Assembly: GCA_017437785.1 (NCBI GenBank)
Contig: JAFRXH010000048.1
Span: forward strand, 1 to 64,000
Direction of reading: 5' to 3'
Length of the DNA: 64,000 nucleotides
Source: Lachnospiraceae bacterium
GTDB lineage: Bacteria; Bacillota; Clostridia; Lachnospirales; Lachnospiraceae
Shown here: positions 44,093 to 53,747 of the stretch, one piece after another
Numbering within the stretch: position 1 is the stretch's first letter
Layout of the letters: each line of letters begins with the position of its first letter
The notes under the pieces: generated by a model
Seen by the model: only the letters and a program-made list of their open reading frames with translations
Told to the model about the DNA's origin: nothing
The model's database searches: none
Program-made: the position numbers and the translations under genes

Positions 44093-44836
44093 ATGAAAAA
44101 GAGCTTGTTGGCGATGATAGGAGCAGGCGTGTTGAGTGCGGCTGTTTTATGCGGATGCGGTTCGGATGAGCCGGCTTCAAACAGAGAACGCATAAGTGAG
44201 AAAGAAAAAAATGATTCCGATGAAGAAGAGGTAGATGAGGTAAACGCACCGCCTGCTGATCATGTGCCCGAGCCCGTTGAAGATGCGGATGAGAATGATG
44301 ATGAGTATGACGATGTAGATGATAATGATAATGCGGGAAGCGATCTGATGCCGTTGTATGATGCTGATGTGGAGTTTAATGTGGCATATGTCAGACCTGC
44401 AGAAGGTTTTACTTATTACGGTGATCCGGCCCCGACAGGTAGCATGATATTCCGGGACGCGGATGAAAACTATGTAGTGATCAACGTGGATTACCAATAC
44501 GATTATTGGGAAGAAGTCCTAGAAAACGGGGCTCACAGCGTACAGGGCGGTTTTGATTACTATACCAGGGTGGATTCCGATAACTACGCCTGGATCATGG
44601 TAGATCTGCAGTGTTCGTACGACTATTCGCCTGTTTACCTGGCTATGGAAGGAACATGGGATTCAGATGCAGTTACGTTTGAAGAGGACGGAGAATACAA
44701 TCTTGTATTCAAATGTTACGAAGATACTTACGTGAATATACTGCTGTCAAGAAGTATGGTGGAAAACTGGACCTTTGCAGATTATCAGGGATTCTTCAGG
44801 GAATGGTTCCCCGAGACCGGCGGTTACAGCGACTAA
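44093..44836 (+). CDS. Lipoprotein with acidic linker
   Basis: A 247-aa lipoprotein. The signal MKKSLLAMIGAGVLSAAVLCGC ends in the lipobox. Residues about 25-85 are an extremely acidic Asp/Glu/Asn linker. The rest is a compact Tyr/Trp/Asp-rich domain (DYQYDYWEEVLENG) without a known match. GCGGAGGAGATT precedes ATG. It lies just upstream of the trp promoter, and no functional link is visible. Confidence 0.72.
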   Translation: MKKSLLAMIGAGVLSAAVLCGCGSDEPASNRERISEKEKNDSDEEEVDEVNAPPADHVPEPVEDADENDDEYDDVDDNDNAGSDLMPLYDADVEFNVAYVRPAEGFTYYGDPAPTGSMIFRDADENYVVINVDYQYDYWEEVLENGAHSVQGGFDYYTRVDSDNYAWIMVDLQCSYDYSPVYLAMEGTWDSDAVTFEEDGEYNLVFKCYEDTYVNILLSRSMVENWTFADYQGFFREWFPETGGYSD

Positions 44837-44844
44837 AAAATTTA

Positions 44845-44873
44845 TTGACATCTAAAAAACGCAGTGATAAAAT
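44845..44873 (+). promoter_or_regulatory. Promoter of the trp operon
   Basis: A perfect TTGACA (44845-44850), a 17-base spacer and TAAAAT (44868-44873), just before the T-box leader. Confidence 0.8.
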
Positions 44874-44884
44874 TCATCACAACT

Positions 44885-45163
44885 GAACAAACCATTGATG
44901 CGGAAGTAAAGGCGATGAATGCCCCTACAGAGATCCCGGGAAGGTGAGAGCCGGGAGAGAAACAGATCGTCATAATGGGCCGCGGAGGGTGCAGTCAAAG
45001 GCATTAGCCGAGTATTCTGCAACGTGAAGGCATACGTCAGTTGCCGGGGATATGCAGGTATCCCGCAAAGAGTACGATAGCAATATCGTAAAACAGGGTG
45101 GCACCGCGGATATTAAAAGTATATTCGTCCCTGACAGAATTGTTTTTCTGTCAGGGATTTTTT
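44885..45163 (+). promoter_or_regulatory. T-box riboswitch (tRNA-Trp specific)
   Basis: The T-box core AGGGTGGCACCGCGG is at 45095-45109. A terminator TCCCTGACAGA/TCTGTCAGGGA plus TTTTTT (45128-45163) follows, and the core can compete with it. In the stem I region CATAATGGGC (44971-44980) offers TGG, the Trp codon, as specifier. It senses uncharged tRNA-Trp and lets transcription enter trpE. This accounts for nearly all of the 360-bp gap. Confidence 0.93.
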
Positions 45164-45196
45164 AATTCCAAGATAAACTGGAAAGGAGATGAACTT

Positions 45197-46678
45197 ATGA
45201 ACATCACACCGGACATTGAAGAAGTAAGGCGTTATGCGAAGGAAGGTAAGTTTGATGTTATGCCTTTGAGCACAACTATACTTTCGGATTTCACTACGCC
45301 TATCGAAACTTTAAGGATCCTTAAGGAAGCTTCAAAGCACTGCTACCTTCTGGAATCCGCCCAGTCGGTTGATAAGTGGGGCCGTTATTCATTCCTTGGA
45401 TATGACCCCAGGCTGGCAGTAAGCTGCAGGGATTCAAAGGGCGTGGTCGAGCACATAAACGGAGATAAAGAGGAGATCGATATGCCTGATCCTTCGGGTT
45501 ATCTCAGGGAACTGCTTTCGCATTATAAGAGCCCCAAGCTGGGAAACCTTCCTGCATTTACTGGCGGTCTGGTGGGATACTTCTCCTTTGATTATCTTAA
45601 CTACAGCGAGCCCACCACACGCTGCAATGCAAAGGACAGCGAAGGCTTTCAGGATATGGATCTGATGCTCTTTGATAAGGTGATAGCATTTGATAACGTA
45701 AGGCAGAAGCTGATCCTTATCGTGAATATAAAGCTTGATGATGTGGAAGAATCCTACCGCAGAGGCTGTGAGGAATTAAAGAACATGGTACAGCTTCTCA
45801 AAGGCGGTGAAAGGAAGCCGGAAAAGCCCGGTAAGCTCCTTGGAGAGGTGGAGCCGCTTTTTGATAAAGAGCAGTTCTGTAATATGGTTGAGCGTGGAAA
45901 AAGTTACATCCGTGAAGGAGACATCTTCCAGATAGTGCTTTCCAACAGATTGAGCGCTCCGTTTGAGGGAAGTTTATTGAACACATACCGCTGTCTGCGT
46001 ACCATCAACCCTTCACCGTATATGTTCTATTTTTCCGGGACTGATGTGGAGGTTGCAGGGGCTTCGCCGGAAACGCTTGTTAAGCTTGAGGACGGCATAC
46101 TCCATACCTTCCCGCTTGCAGGCACCCGCCCCCGCGGTAAGGATGAGGCAGAGGATAAGGCTCTGGAGGAAGAGCTCCTGGCCGATGAGAAGGAGCTTGC
46201 AGAGCATAACATGCTGGTAGATCTGGGGCGTAACGACCTGGGCAGGATAAGCAAGTTCGGTACTGTAGAGGTAGAAAAGCTGCATTCGATAGAGCGGTAC
46301 TCACATGTGATGCACATCGGTTCTACTGTGCGCGGTGAGATAAGGGAAGATAAGGATGCCTTAGATGCGATAGAAGTGGTGCTTCCCGCAGGAACCCTTT
46401 CCGGCGCGCCCAAGATAAGGGCCTGCCAGCTGATAGGCGAGCTTGAGAACAACAAGCGCGGTATCTACGGAGGCGCCATAGGTTATATAGATTTCGGCGG
46501 TAATATGGATACCTGTATTGCGATACGTATCGCATATAAGAAAAACGGCAGGGTATTTATAAGAAGCGGCGCCGGTATAGTGGCAGATTCTGTACCGGAG
46601 AAGGAATACGAAGAGAGCATCAATAAGGCCGGAGCAGTGGTAAAGGCTCTTAAGAGCGCAGAAAGCGAGGTGCTGTGA
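45197..46678 (+). CDS. trpE: Anthranilate synthase component I
   Basis: It makes anthranilate from chorismate. ATG 45197 follows AAAGGAGATGAACTT. The N-terminal feedback motif LLESAQSVDKWGRYSFLG (tryptophan binding), then KLGNLPAFTGGLVGYFSFD and the chorismate domain motifs FSGTDVEVAGASPETLVK, AGTRPRG, DLGRNDLGRI and LPAGTLSGAPKIRA are all present. 493 aa is normal. Confidence 0.97.
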   Translation: MNITPDIEEVRRYAKEGKFDVMPLSTTILSDFTTPIETLRILKEASKHCYLLESAQSVDKWGRYSFLGYDPRLAVSCRDSKGVVEHINGDKEEIDMPDPSGYLRELLSHYKSPKLGNLPAFTGGLVGYFSFDYLNYSEPTTRCNAKDSEGFQDMDLMLFDKVIAFDNVRQKLILIVNIKLDDVEESYRRGCEELKNMVQLLKGGERKPEKPGKLLGEVEPLFDKEQFCNMVERGKSYIREGDIFQIVLSNRLSAPFEGSLLNTYRCLRTINPSPYMFYFSGTDVEVAGASPETLVKLEDGILHTFPLAGTRPRGKDEAEDKALEEELLADEKELAEHNMLVDLGRNDLGRISKFGTVEVEKLHSIERYSHVMHIGSTVRGEIREDKDALDAIEVVLPAGTLSGAPKIRACQLIGELENNKRGIYGGAIGYIDFGGNMDTCIAIRIAYKKNGRVFIRSGAGIVADSVPEKEYEESINKAGAVVKALKSAESEVL

Positions 46679-47241
46679 TGATACTTCTGATAGATAATTA
46701 CGACAGCTTTTCATATAACCTTTATCAGCTGGTGGGTGAGATAAACCCTGATATAAAGGTGATAAGAAATGATGATATGACGGTTGAAGAGATAAGGCAG
46801 CTCAACCCTGACCGTATCATATTATCACCGGGGCCCGGAAGGCCCGAGGATGCAGGCGTTATCATCGACTGCGTGAAGGAACTGGGCGGCACGATACCTA
46901 TCCTTGGCGTGTGCCTTGGACATCAGGCGATATGCGCAGCATACGGAGCTACGGTAACCTACGCAAAGCAGCTTATGCACGGCAAGCAGTCGGTGGCAGA
47001 GCTTGATACGGACAGCCTGCTGTTTAGGGGCTGCGACAGAAAGAGCCCCGTAGCGCGCTATCATTCGCTGGCAGCCGATCCCGAAACCATGCCCGAATGC
47101 CTTAAGGTAACGGCACGCACCGAAGATGGTGAGGTGATGGCCGTAGAGCATAAGGAAAAAGCGGTATACGGGGTGCAGTTCCATCCGGAGTCCATAATGA
47201 CTCCCGAAGGAAAACAGATGCTTAAGAACTTTTTGGCCTGA
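46678..47241 (+). CDS. trpG: Anthranilate synthase component II (glutamine amidotransferase)
   Basis: It supplies ammonia from glutamine to TrpE. LLIDNYDSFSYNLYQLVGE, SPGPGRPEDAG, the nucleophile Cys in GVCLGHQAI and the His-Glu site FHPESIMTPEG are present. ATG 46678 overlaps the trpE stop. GTG 46675 is possible. Confidence 0.96.
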   Translation: MILLIDNYDSFSYNLYQLVGEINPDIKVIRNDDMTVEEIRQLNPDRIILSPGPGRPEDAGVIIDCVKELGGTIPILGVCLGHQAICAAYGATVTYAKQLMHGKQSVAELDTDSLLFRGCDRKSPVARYHSLAADPETMPECLKVTARTEDGEVMAVEHKEKAVYGVQFHPESIMTPEGKQMLKNFLA

Positions 47242-47277
47242 AGGATCTTTTTCAATAATGATAAGGAGGAAAAAACA

Positions 47278-48294
47278 ATGATCAAAGAAGCAATCGTAAA
47301 GATCGTAAACAAGGAAGACTTAACCTATGATGAAGCCTATACCGTTATGAATGAGATAATGAGCGGTGAGACTTCAGCTACCCAGAATGCGGCATTTCTT
47401 TCCGCCCTCTCGACCAAAAGTGCAAGGGCTGAGACTACTGATGAGATAGCCGGTTGTGCCGCAGCGATGCGTGAGCATGCTATCCCCGTTAATACCGGAA
47501 TGGATATATTTGAGATAGTGGGTACCGGCGGTGACAATGCGGGAAGCTTTAACATTTCCACCACTTCCGCACTGGTTGCGGCAGCGGGCGGTATGAAGGT
47601 GGCAAAGCACGGAAACCGCGCGGCTTCTTCACTCTGCGGTACTGCAGACTGCCTGGAAGCACTGGACGTTAACATCCAGCAGGAGCCTGAAAAGTGTATC
47701 GAGCTTTTAAAGGAAGCAGGCATGTGCTTCTTCTTCGCACAGAAATATCATACTTCAATGAAGTACGTAGGTCCCATCCGTAAGGAGCTTGGATTCCGTA
47801 CCGTTTTCAATATCTTAGGGCCTCTTACCAATCCGGGAAGACCCACGATGCAGCTTTTAGGCGTTTATGATGAATATCTGGTAATGCCGCTTACACAGGT
47901 TCTCATAAGTCTGGGCGTAAAGCGCGGAATGGTGGTATACGGCCAGGATAAGCTGGATGAGATATCCATGAGCGCACCTACTACGGTGAGCGAGATAAGA
48001 GACGGCTGGTACAAGTCCTATGTGATAAAGCCCGAGGATTTCGGCTTTAACAGATGCACAAAGGATGAACTTAAGGGCGGCACTCCCGCAGAGAATGCAG
48101 AGATAACAAAGGCTATACTTAAAGGTGAGAAGGGACCCAAGCGTGATGCCGTACTCATGAACGCCGGCGCTTCACTCTATATCGGCGGCAAAGCCGACAG
48201 TATGGCCGACGGTATCAGGCTGGCAGCAGAGATCATCGACAGCGGCAAAGCATATGAAACACTCGAGAAAGTGATAGAAGTAAGTAATCGCTGA
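47278..48294 (+). CDS. trpD: Anthranilate phosphoribosyltransferase
   Basis: It joins anthranilate to [18 protein letters not shown] (PRPP site), KHGNRAASS and GPLTNPGRP are diagnostic. 338 aa is normal. AAGGAGGAAAAAACA precedes ATG. Its stop codon (48292-48294) is already part of a long inverted repeat that separates it from trpC. Confidence 0.97.
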   Translation: MIKEAIVKIVNKEDLTYDEAYTVMNEIMSGETSATQNAAFLSALSTKSARAETTDEIAGCAAAMREHAIPVNTGMDIFEIVGTGGDNAGSFNISTTSALVAAAGGMKVAKHGNRAASSLCGTADCLEALDVNIQQEPEKCIELLKEAGMCFFFAQKYHTSMKYVGPIRKELGFRTVFNILGPLTNPGRPTMQLLGVYDEYLVMPLTQVLISLGVKRGMVVYGQDKLDEISMSAPTTVSEIRDGWYKSYVIKPEDFGFNRCTKDELKGGTPAENAEITKAILKGEKGPKRDAVLMNAGASLYIGGKADSMADGIRLAAEIIDSGKAYETLEKVIEVSNR

Positions 48295-48369
48295 GGACAT
48301 GGGGACGGTCCTGCTGTCCTCATCAGCGAAGCAAAAAGTGAGGACAACAGGACCGTCCCCGTGTCCTCA
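48292..48369. repeat. REP/MITE-like inverted repeat inside the trp operon
   Basis: Two 31-base arms, 48292-48322 and 48339-48369, are inverted copies with only two mismatches. The loop has 16 bases. Each arm has terminal TGAGGACA/TGTCCTCA words and an inner GGACGGTCCTG / CAGGACCGTCC. The block carries no gene and interrupts the trpD-trpC junction. Such GGGGACGG-type palindromes are typical of REP elements mobilised by RAYT transposases (recalled, not searched). Confidence 0.85.
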
Positions 48370-48387
48370 CATCAGAGGAATATAAAT

Positions 48388-49200
48388 ATGACGATATTAG
48401 ATGAATTAGCCTGCCACGCCCGCGAGCGCGTGGCAGCAGCAAAAATGAATATAAGTCTTAAAGAGCTTCGCAGTAAGTCGGAGTCTCTTCCCAAAGGAGA
48501 GTTTGCCTTCGAGCAGGCGCTCAAAAAGCCGGGCATCAGCTTTATATGTGAATGCAAGAAAGCATCACCTTCAAAAGGACTGATAGCACCGGACTTTCCC
48601 TACCTTCAGATAGCTAAGGATTATGAGGCTGCAGGTGCCGATGCGATATCCGTCCTCACCGAGCCTAAGTGGTTCCTTGGAAGTGATGAATACTTAAAGG
48701 AGATAGCGCAGGCAGTATCCCTTCCATGCATCAGAAAAGATTTTACCGTAGATGAGTATATGATCTACGAGGCGAAGGCTTTGGGAGCCGCCGCAGTCCT
48801 TCTTATCTGTTCCATTCTTGATAAAGAGCAGATAAAAGAGTATATTGCGATAAGCGATTCGCTGGGGCTTTCCGCACTTGTTGAGACACATGACGAAGCC
48901 GAAGCAGAGATGGCCCTGGATGCGGGCGGCCGTATCATAGGCGTAAACAACCGTAACCTTAAGGATTTTTCGGTAGATACCGGAAACAGCAGGCGCCTTC
49001 GCAGCCTGATACCTGCCGGAAAGATATTTGTTTCGGAGAGCGGAGTGAGCACCGCAGAAGATGTGGCAGCACTTAGTGCAGCAGGCGTTGATGCCGTACT
49101 GGTAGGAGAGGCTCTGATGCGTGCAGAAGATAAAACAAAGAAGCTTGCCGAATTAAAAAACCATGGGGGCGGTACCCATGGTATGGGTGAGCGCTCATGA
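48388..49200 (+). CDS. trpC: Indole-3-glycerol phosphate synthase
   Basis: A TIM-barrel enzyme that closes the indole ring. FICECKKASPSKGLI, VLTEPKWFLGSDEYL, CIRKDFTVDEY and GVNNRNLKDF are diagnostic. ATG 48388 lies after AGAGGA. 270 aa is normal. It overlaps trpF by 4 bases. Ribosomes and polymerase reach it only after the inverted repeat. Confidence 0.96.
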   Translation: MTILDELACHARERVAAAKMNISLKELRSKSESLPKGEFAFEQALKKPGISFICECKKASPSKGLIAPDFPYLQIAKDYEAAGADAISVLTEPKWFLGSDEYLKEIAQAVSLPCIRKDFTVDEYMIYEAKALGAAAVLLICSILDKEQIKEYIAISDSLGLSALVETHDEAEAEMALDAGGRIIGVNNRNLKDFSVDTGNSRRLRSLIPAGKIFVSESGVSTAEDVAALSAAGVDAVLVGEALMRAEDKTKKLAELKNHGGGTHGMGERS

Positions 49201-49802
49201 GCCGGATCAAACTCTGCGGCATGAGTCGCCCTGAGGACATTGCCGCGGTGAACGAACTTAAACCTGATTATATCGGATTTGTGATCTGGGAGCCGTCAAA
49301 GCGCTACGTATCAGGCAAAGAGGCGGGAGAGCTAAAAAAAATGCTCGATCCCGGTATCAAAGCAGTGGGAGTATTCGTAAATGAAATTCCCGAAAACGTC
49401 GCAGAGCTGGCAAATACAGATGTGATAGATCTGATCCAGCTGCATGGCGATGAAGATGACGACTACATAAAACGGCTGCGTAAACTGACAGCCAAACCGC
49501 TTATACAGGCAATAAGGATAGTGAGTAAAGATGATATCATAAGGGCCGAAAAAAGCCCTGCCGACCACATCCTTTTAGATTCCGGGAAGGGCGGCGGAAA
49601 GACGATCGACTGGGAGCTGGCTGCACTGATATGCCGTCCTTATTTCCTGGCGGGCGGTTTAAATACGGAGAATGTGAGTGAGGTCGTCAAAAAGCTTCAT
49701 CCTTATGCGGTGGATGTAAGCAGCGGCATAGAAACAGACGGACATAAGGATCCCGTGAGGATGCGGGAATTCATTACAGCTGTACATGAGAGCGAAGTCT
49801 GA
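49197..49802 (+). CDS. trpF: Phosphoribosylanthranilate isomerase
   Basis: A TIM-barrel isomerase (PRA to CdRP). [17 protein letters not shown] with the active-site Cys, IQLHGDEDD and the [15 protein letters not shown] phosphate region are present. 201 aa is normal. Its ATG overlaps the trpC stop. Confidence 0.95.
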   Translation: MSRIKLCGMSRPEDIAAVNELKPDYIGFVIWEPSKRYVSGKEAGELKKMLDPGIKAVGVFVNEIPENVAELANTDVIDLIQLHGDEDDDYIKRLRKLTAKPLIQAIRIVSKDDIIRAEKSPADHILLDSGKGGGKTIDWELAALICRPYFLAGGLNTENVSEVVKKLHPYAVDVSSGIETDGHKDPVRMREFITAVHESEV

Positions 49803-49864
49803 TCATAAGCAAACGATCCATAGTCAACATTGGCGGTGATCACATAATAACGGAGGAGAAAAGA

Positions 49865-51055
49865 ATGACCAACGAGAAAGGACGTTTCGGTATACACGGC
49901 GGGCAGTACATTCCCGAGACACTGATGAATGCCGTGATAGAGCTTGAAGAGGCTTACAATAAGTTTAAGGATGATCCCGGATTTAACGCGGAACTCACCC
50001 GGCTTTTCAATGAATATGCGGGCAGGCCTTCACTGCTTTATTATGCAGAGAAGATGACTAAGGACCTGGGCGGAGCAAAGATCTATCTTAAAAGAGAGGA
50101 TCTTAATCATACCGGTTCGCATAAGATCAACAATGTACTCGGGCAGGCTCTGCTGGCAAAGAAGATGGGAAAGACCAGGCTGATAGCAGAGACGGGTGCG
50201 GGACAGCATGGCGTGGCAACTGCTACGGCAGCGGCGCTTATGGGAATGGAATGTGTGGTATTTATGGGCGAGGAAGACACCAAACGTCAGGCGCTTAATG
50301 TATACCGCATGCGCCTTCTGGGCTCGGAAGTGATCCCGGTAAAGAGCGGCACGGCTACTCTTAAGGATGCCGTGAGCGAAGCCATGAGAGAATGGACCAG
50401 CCGTATCAGCGACACCCACTACTGTCTTGGATCCGTAATGGGCCCCCATCCCTTCCCTACGATCGTAAGGGATTTCCAGTCTGTGATCTCAAGAGAGATA
50501 AAGCAGCAGATAATGGAAAAGGAAGGCAGACTTCCCGATGCGGTAATAGCCTGTGTGGGCGGCGGATCAAATGCTATCGGCAGCTTTTACAATTTTATCG
50601 GGGATAAGGATGTGGCGCTGATCGGCTGTGAGGCAGCGGGCCGCGGGATAGACGGCTTTGAGACTGCGGCAACAATAAACACAGGCCGCCTGGGGATCTT
50701 CCATGGCATGAAGAGCTATTTCTGCCAGGATGAATACGGCCAGATAGCACCTGTATATTCAATAAGTGCAGGACTGGACTATCCGGGCATAGGACCCGAG
50801 CACGCATGGCTGCATGATACCGGCCGTGCTCAGTATGTGCCTGTTACCGATGATGAGGCAGTCGAAGCATTTGAGTACCTTTCGCGTACAGAGGGGATAA
50901 TACCCGCGATAGAATCGGCCCATGCTGTAGCTCATGCGAAGAAGATAGCGCCCGGTATGGGAAAGGATAAGATAATAGTGATAACCATTTCCGGCCGCGG
51001 AGATAAGGATTGTGCGGCTATTGCCAGATACAGAGGGGAGGATATCAATGAGTAA
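49865..51055 (+). CDS. trpB: Tryptophan synthase beta subunit
   Basis: It condenses indole with serine. [16 protein letters not shown] at the start, the PLP lysine in [22 protein letters not shown] and GGGSNAIG are diagnostic. 396 aa is normal. CGGAGGAGAAAAGA precedes ATG. It overlaps trpA by 8 bases. Confidence 0.97.
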   Translation: MTNEKGRFGIHGGQYIPETLMNAVIELEEAYNKFKDDPGFNAELTRLFNEYAGRPSLLYYAEKMTKDLGGAKIYLKREDLNHTGSHKINNVLGQALLAKKMGKTRLIAETGAGQHGVATATAAALMGMECVVFMGEEDTKRQALNVYRMRLLGSEVIPVKSGTATLKDAVSEAMREWTSRISDTHYCLGSVMGPHPFPTIVRDFQSVISREIKQQIMEKEGRLPDAVIACVGGGSNAIGSFYNFIGDKDVALIGCEAAGRGIDGFETAATINTGRLGIFHGMKSYFCQDEYGQIAPVYSISAGLDYPGIGPEHAWLHDTGRAQYVPVTDDEAVEAFEYLSRTEGIIPAIESAHAVAHAKKIAPGMGKDKIIVITISGRGDKDCAAIARYRGEDINE

Positions 51056-51827
51056 GATAGCAGAGGCGTTTAAGAAAGGTAAGGCATTCATCCCTTTTAT
51101 CACCTGTGGTGATCCTGATCTTGATACCACAAAGAAAGCCGTAAGGGAGATGGTAAAAAACGGTGCGGACCTTATAGAGCTGGGTATACCTTTTTCGGAT
51201 CCGACAGCAGAGGGACCCGTGATACAGGGGGCCAACGTGCGCGCATTAGCAGGCGGAGTCACAACCGATAAGGTATTCGATATGGTACGTGAGCTTCGCA
51301 GGGATATAACGGTTCCCATGGTTTTCATGACTTATGCAAATGTTGTATATTCCTATGCAAAAGGCAGTGCCGAGGGGTTCATAAAGACCTGCGCACAGGC
51401 AGGTATAGACGGACTGGTATTGCCCGATGTGCCTTATGAAGAAAAAGAAGAATTCGAGCCCATATGCAGAAAGTATGATGTGGACCTGATCAGCTTTATA
51501 GCACCTACGTCCGAAAACCGCATAGCCATGATAGCCAAGGAGGCAAAGGGCTTTATATACATCGTATCCAGTCTGGGTGTGACCGGCGTAAGAAGCGAGA
51601 TCAAGACAGACCTTGATCACATAGTGAAACTGATCCGCGCCAATACTGACGTGCCCTGTGCCATTGGCTTTGGTATCTCCACCCCGGAGCAGGCTGCAAA
51701 GATGAGCAGTATATCCGACGGAGCCATCATCGGCAGTGCCATAATCAAATTTCTTGAAAAATACGGCAAGGAGGCGCCTGAATACATAGGGAAATATGTA
51801 AAGTCGATCACGGAAGCGATGAAATAA
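51048..51827 (+). CDS. trpA: Tryptophan synthase alpha subunit
   Basis: It cleaves indole-glycerol phosphate and channels indole to Trp[35 protein letters not shown] (catalytic Glu), [11 protein letters not shown] and [11 protein letters not shown] are present. ATG 51048 with GAGGGGAGG upstream is chosen; 259 aa is normal. It is the last gene of the operon. Confidence 0.96.
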   Translation: MSKIAEAFKKGKAFIPFITCGDPDLDTTKKAVREMVKNGADLIELGIPFSDPTAEGPVIQGANVRALAGGVTTDKVFDMVRELRRDITVPMVFMTYANVVYSYAKGSAEGFIKTCAQAGIDGLVLPDVPYEEKEEFEPICRKYDVDLISFIAPTSENRIAMIAKEAKGFIYIVSSLGVTGVRSEIKTDLDHIVKLIRANTDVPCAIGFGISTPEQAAKMSSISDGAIIGSAIIKFLEKYGKEAPEYIGKYVKSITEAMK

Positions 51828-51904
51828 AAAGCAGCCATATCAAAGGTTGAAAACACAACCGGCTTTGGTTATAATAATCCAAGATTATATTTCCGGAGGC
51901 TTTG

Positions 51905-52999
51905 ATGGATATTAACGGTATGATCAGTCTTGATGAATATCTGGAGCGGAATGGTAATTTTTCCTTTCCGGATGCGTACAGATCTATCAGACCGCTTTTA
52001 TTGTCCATGGCGAAGGCTGAGGGAAAAGCTGCCATACATGGAGAGATCGATCCGGGAAATATGATGGTTCAGCCGGATGGAACCCTGATACTTACCGATT
52101 CCGGCTTTACCTGCGATTACGAGGATGACGTATATGCTGTCTGTGCCGTGATCTACAAGATGATCACCGGTGATACCGCGGCAAACGCACTGCAGCGCTC
52201 AAGCGGCGCGAAGTTGGATCCTCCTTCCCAAAAGGGTGCAGTTATTTCATTTTATGAAGAACAGGTACTGCTGCTGGGGATGGAGATCGATAAAGAAAAA
52301 CGTATAAAAGCTCTTGATGAGCTGGATTTTATGGTTAATAATCCGCCGGTAGACAGTTTTGATAATTACATATTTGATAATAGTTCACAGGGTGAAGAAG
52401 CAGCAGATAAGCCAAAGACCGATAATAAGAGATTCAGAAAGATCCTGACCAGATACGCCAATAACAATAATGCCGCTTCCCTGATGACACATAAAAGGAG
52501 CATAGGCGGCCTGATAGTACTGGCTCTTACGGTTGTCATATTGATCGCGGTCGTAAAGTTTGCTTTGGATGCTAAGGAAAATAAACCTGAAGAAGAGGCA
52601 GTAAGCGCAGAGCTTGAAATACCGGGATTAAAAGAGATACTCTCCCATGATATCCACATGGCCCTTGTGGGGAAAGGTGAAGGAAGGCTGGAAAAGTGTT
52701 ATTGTGCTTTTTATACCATTGATGAGGAAGAATACTGTGTTTGTGCTTATATCCATGAGGTCGATAATCTGAACAGCAGGAAATGTATCTGGGGTAAATG
52801 TACCTCCGGTGCGGAAGATACGGAAAACAGTTATTCGTTTACCGTGGATAATAATGAAGAAAAGAACACCATCAATGTAAACAATAATGGTGAGGAGACG
52901 ATCATCAATATCAATAGTATTAAGTACACCTGTATTTCGAAGGAGATGGACGCGAGTTCGGAAAAAGAGTTTCATAGTATCGTTGACCTGATGTACTGA
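51905..52999 (+). CDS. Membrane protein with a kinase-like C-lobe but no N-lobe
   Basis: A 364-aa protein. Residues 1-115 read like the C-lobe of a Ser/Thr kinase: the catalytic loop is HGEIDPGN (45-52, HRDxxxxN pattern with Glu for Asp), the DFG position is DSG (65-67), and DVYAVCAVIYKMITG (75-89) is helix F. The glycine loop and VAIK lysine of the N-lobe are absent, so it is probably a pseudokinase. A linker leads to one membrane helix (about 199-221) and an external domain with NNNEE-rich repeats. TCCGGAGGCTTTG precedes ATG 51905. It follows trpA closely but is unrelated to it. Confidence 0.7.
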   Translation: MDINGMISLDEYLERNGNFSFPDAYRSIRPLLLSMAKAEGKAAIHGEIDPGNMMVQPDGTLILTDSGFTCDYEDDVYAVCAVIYKMITGDTAANALQRSSGAKLDPPSQKGAVISFYEEQVLLLGMEIDKEKRIKALDELDFMVNNPPVDSFDNYIFDNSSQGEEAADKPKTDNKRFRKILTRYANNNNAASLMTHKRSIGGLIVLALTVVILIAVVKFALDAKENKPEEEAVSAELEIPGLKEILSHDIHMALVGKGEGRLEKCYCAFYTIDEEEYCVCAYIHEVDNLNSRKCIWGKCTSGAEDTENSYSFTVDNNEEKNTINVNNNGEETIININSIKYTCISKEMDASSEKEFHSIVDLMY

Positions 53000-53013
53000 C
53001 AGAAAAATATCAT

Positions 53014-53042
53014 TTGACATAAACCGCTGTCTATGATATTAT
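53014..53042 (+). promoter_or_regulatory. Promoter of tRNA-Lys
   Basis: A perfect TTGACA (53014-53019), a 17-base spacer and TATTAT (53037-53042), 14 bases before the tRNA. Confidence 0.8.
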
Positions 53043-53055
53043 CTGTTTTTGTGAC

Positions 53056-53128
53056 GGGCCACTAGCTCAGTCGGTAGAGCACTTGACTTTTAATCAAGTT
53101 GTCGGGGGTTCGATTCCCCCGTGGCTCA
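53056..53128 (+). tRNA. tRNA-Lys (TTT)
   Basis: The acceptor GGGCCAC pairs with GTGGCTC, and the anticodon stem CTTGA/TCAAG holds CTTTTAA with anticodon TTT. The T-arm CGGGG-GTTCGATT-CCCCG is intact. The 3' half (from 53087) is repeated exactly at 61881, so the gene is the integration site of the element that follows and was restored by it. Confidence 0.96.
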
Positions 53129-53303
53129 CGTTTCAAAATGGGATGAGAAAGCCATTTCATCCCATTTTTTTTTGGCCTGATTTCCGCATAAAATAGGGCT
53201 TTAGAGGACATTTTAGTATGTATTTTCATATCCCGTATTACAGAGACGGGATTCTGCTATTTTAAAGACAGCACAGAAACATTTTTTTTAGTCAAGTATT
53301 CGC
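53087..53303. repeat. Left copy of the element end repeat (att plus 163 bp)
   Basis: 217 bases that recur at 61881-62097. The first 54 are identical (tRNA 3' half plus CGTTTCAAAATG), and the rest shares about nine bases in ten. It includes the tRNA terminator GGGATGA/TCATCCC with T run (about 53139-53170). Confidence 0.85.
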
Positions 53304-53370
53304 TATATCATTTATTGTTATATAAAACATAGAATTATATATGTTTTTATAAAAAAATTAAAAAAATTTT

Positions 53371-53640
53371 ATAAGGGGGAAGTCTCCCCCTAAGCCGGAG
53401 CCAGGAAGATCACTGAGCATCCTTTAAATATTTGGATACCCAGGAAAGATGGAAGTTTCTACAAAAAAACAATTAAACTCTACGCAGAATCTCAAACAGA
53501 TTAATGAAAAAGCCCAGGCAAAAAATAGCCTGGGTTTTTTCATTGGGGGGCTAGCCCCCCAAACCCCCCAGGGTTTAACGGCTTCGCCTTTAAAAGTAAA
53601 AGAAGTGGAAATCTCCACTTCTTCTACAACAAATCACTAT
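53371..53640. other. Hairpin-rich noncoding region; candidate phage origin/packaging region
   Basis: No gene is supported in 53129-53747. This part holds four hairpins: GGGGGA/TCCCCC (about 53375-53390), AGCCCAGGC/GCCTGGGTTTTTT (53510-53539, a terminator), the palindrome GGGGGGCTAGCCCCCC (53546-53561) and GAAGTGGA/TCCACTTC (53605-53626). Filamentous phages carry their origin and packaging hairpins in one intergenic region of this kind. The assignment is by analogy. Confidence 0.5.
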
Positions 53641-53747
53641 TTTACTTCCAAAGGACTGCAAGGCCCTCGAGTCGCACCCCTGCGGAGCTCTATCATCCTT
53701 CCAGCAATTCAATTCTACAAGAGTACTTGATTTTTGTAAAGTACTTT

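Noticed and set aside
48292..48369. A terminator of trpD
   Set aside because: The arms are far longer than needed, no T run follows and the operon continues at once with trpC, so a REP/MITE-like insertion fits better.
53449..53730. Plus-strand ORF of 93 codons near the phage left end
   Set aside because: It runs through a terminator hairpin and a perfect GC palindrome, has no ribosome site and reads as low-quality sequence. The region is better seen as structured noncoding DNA.
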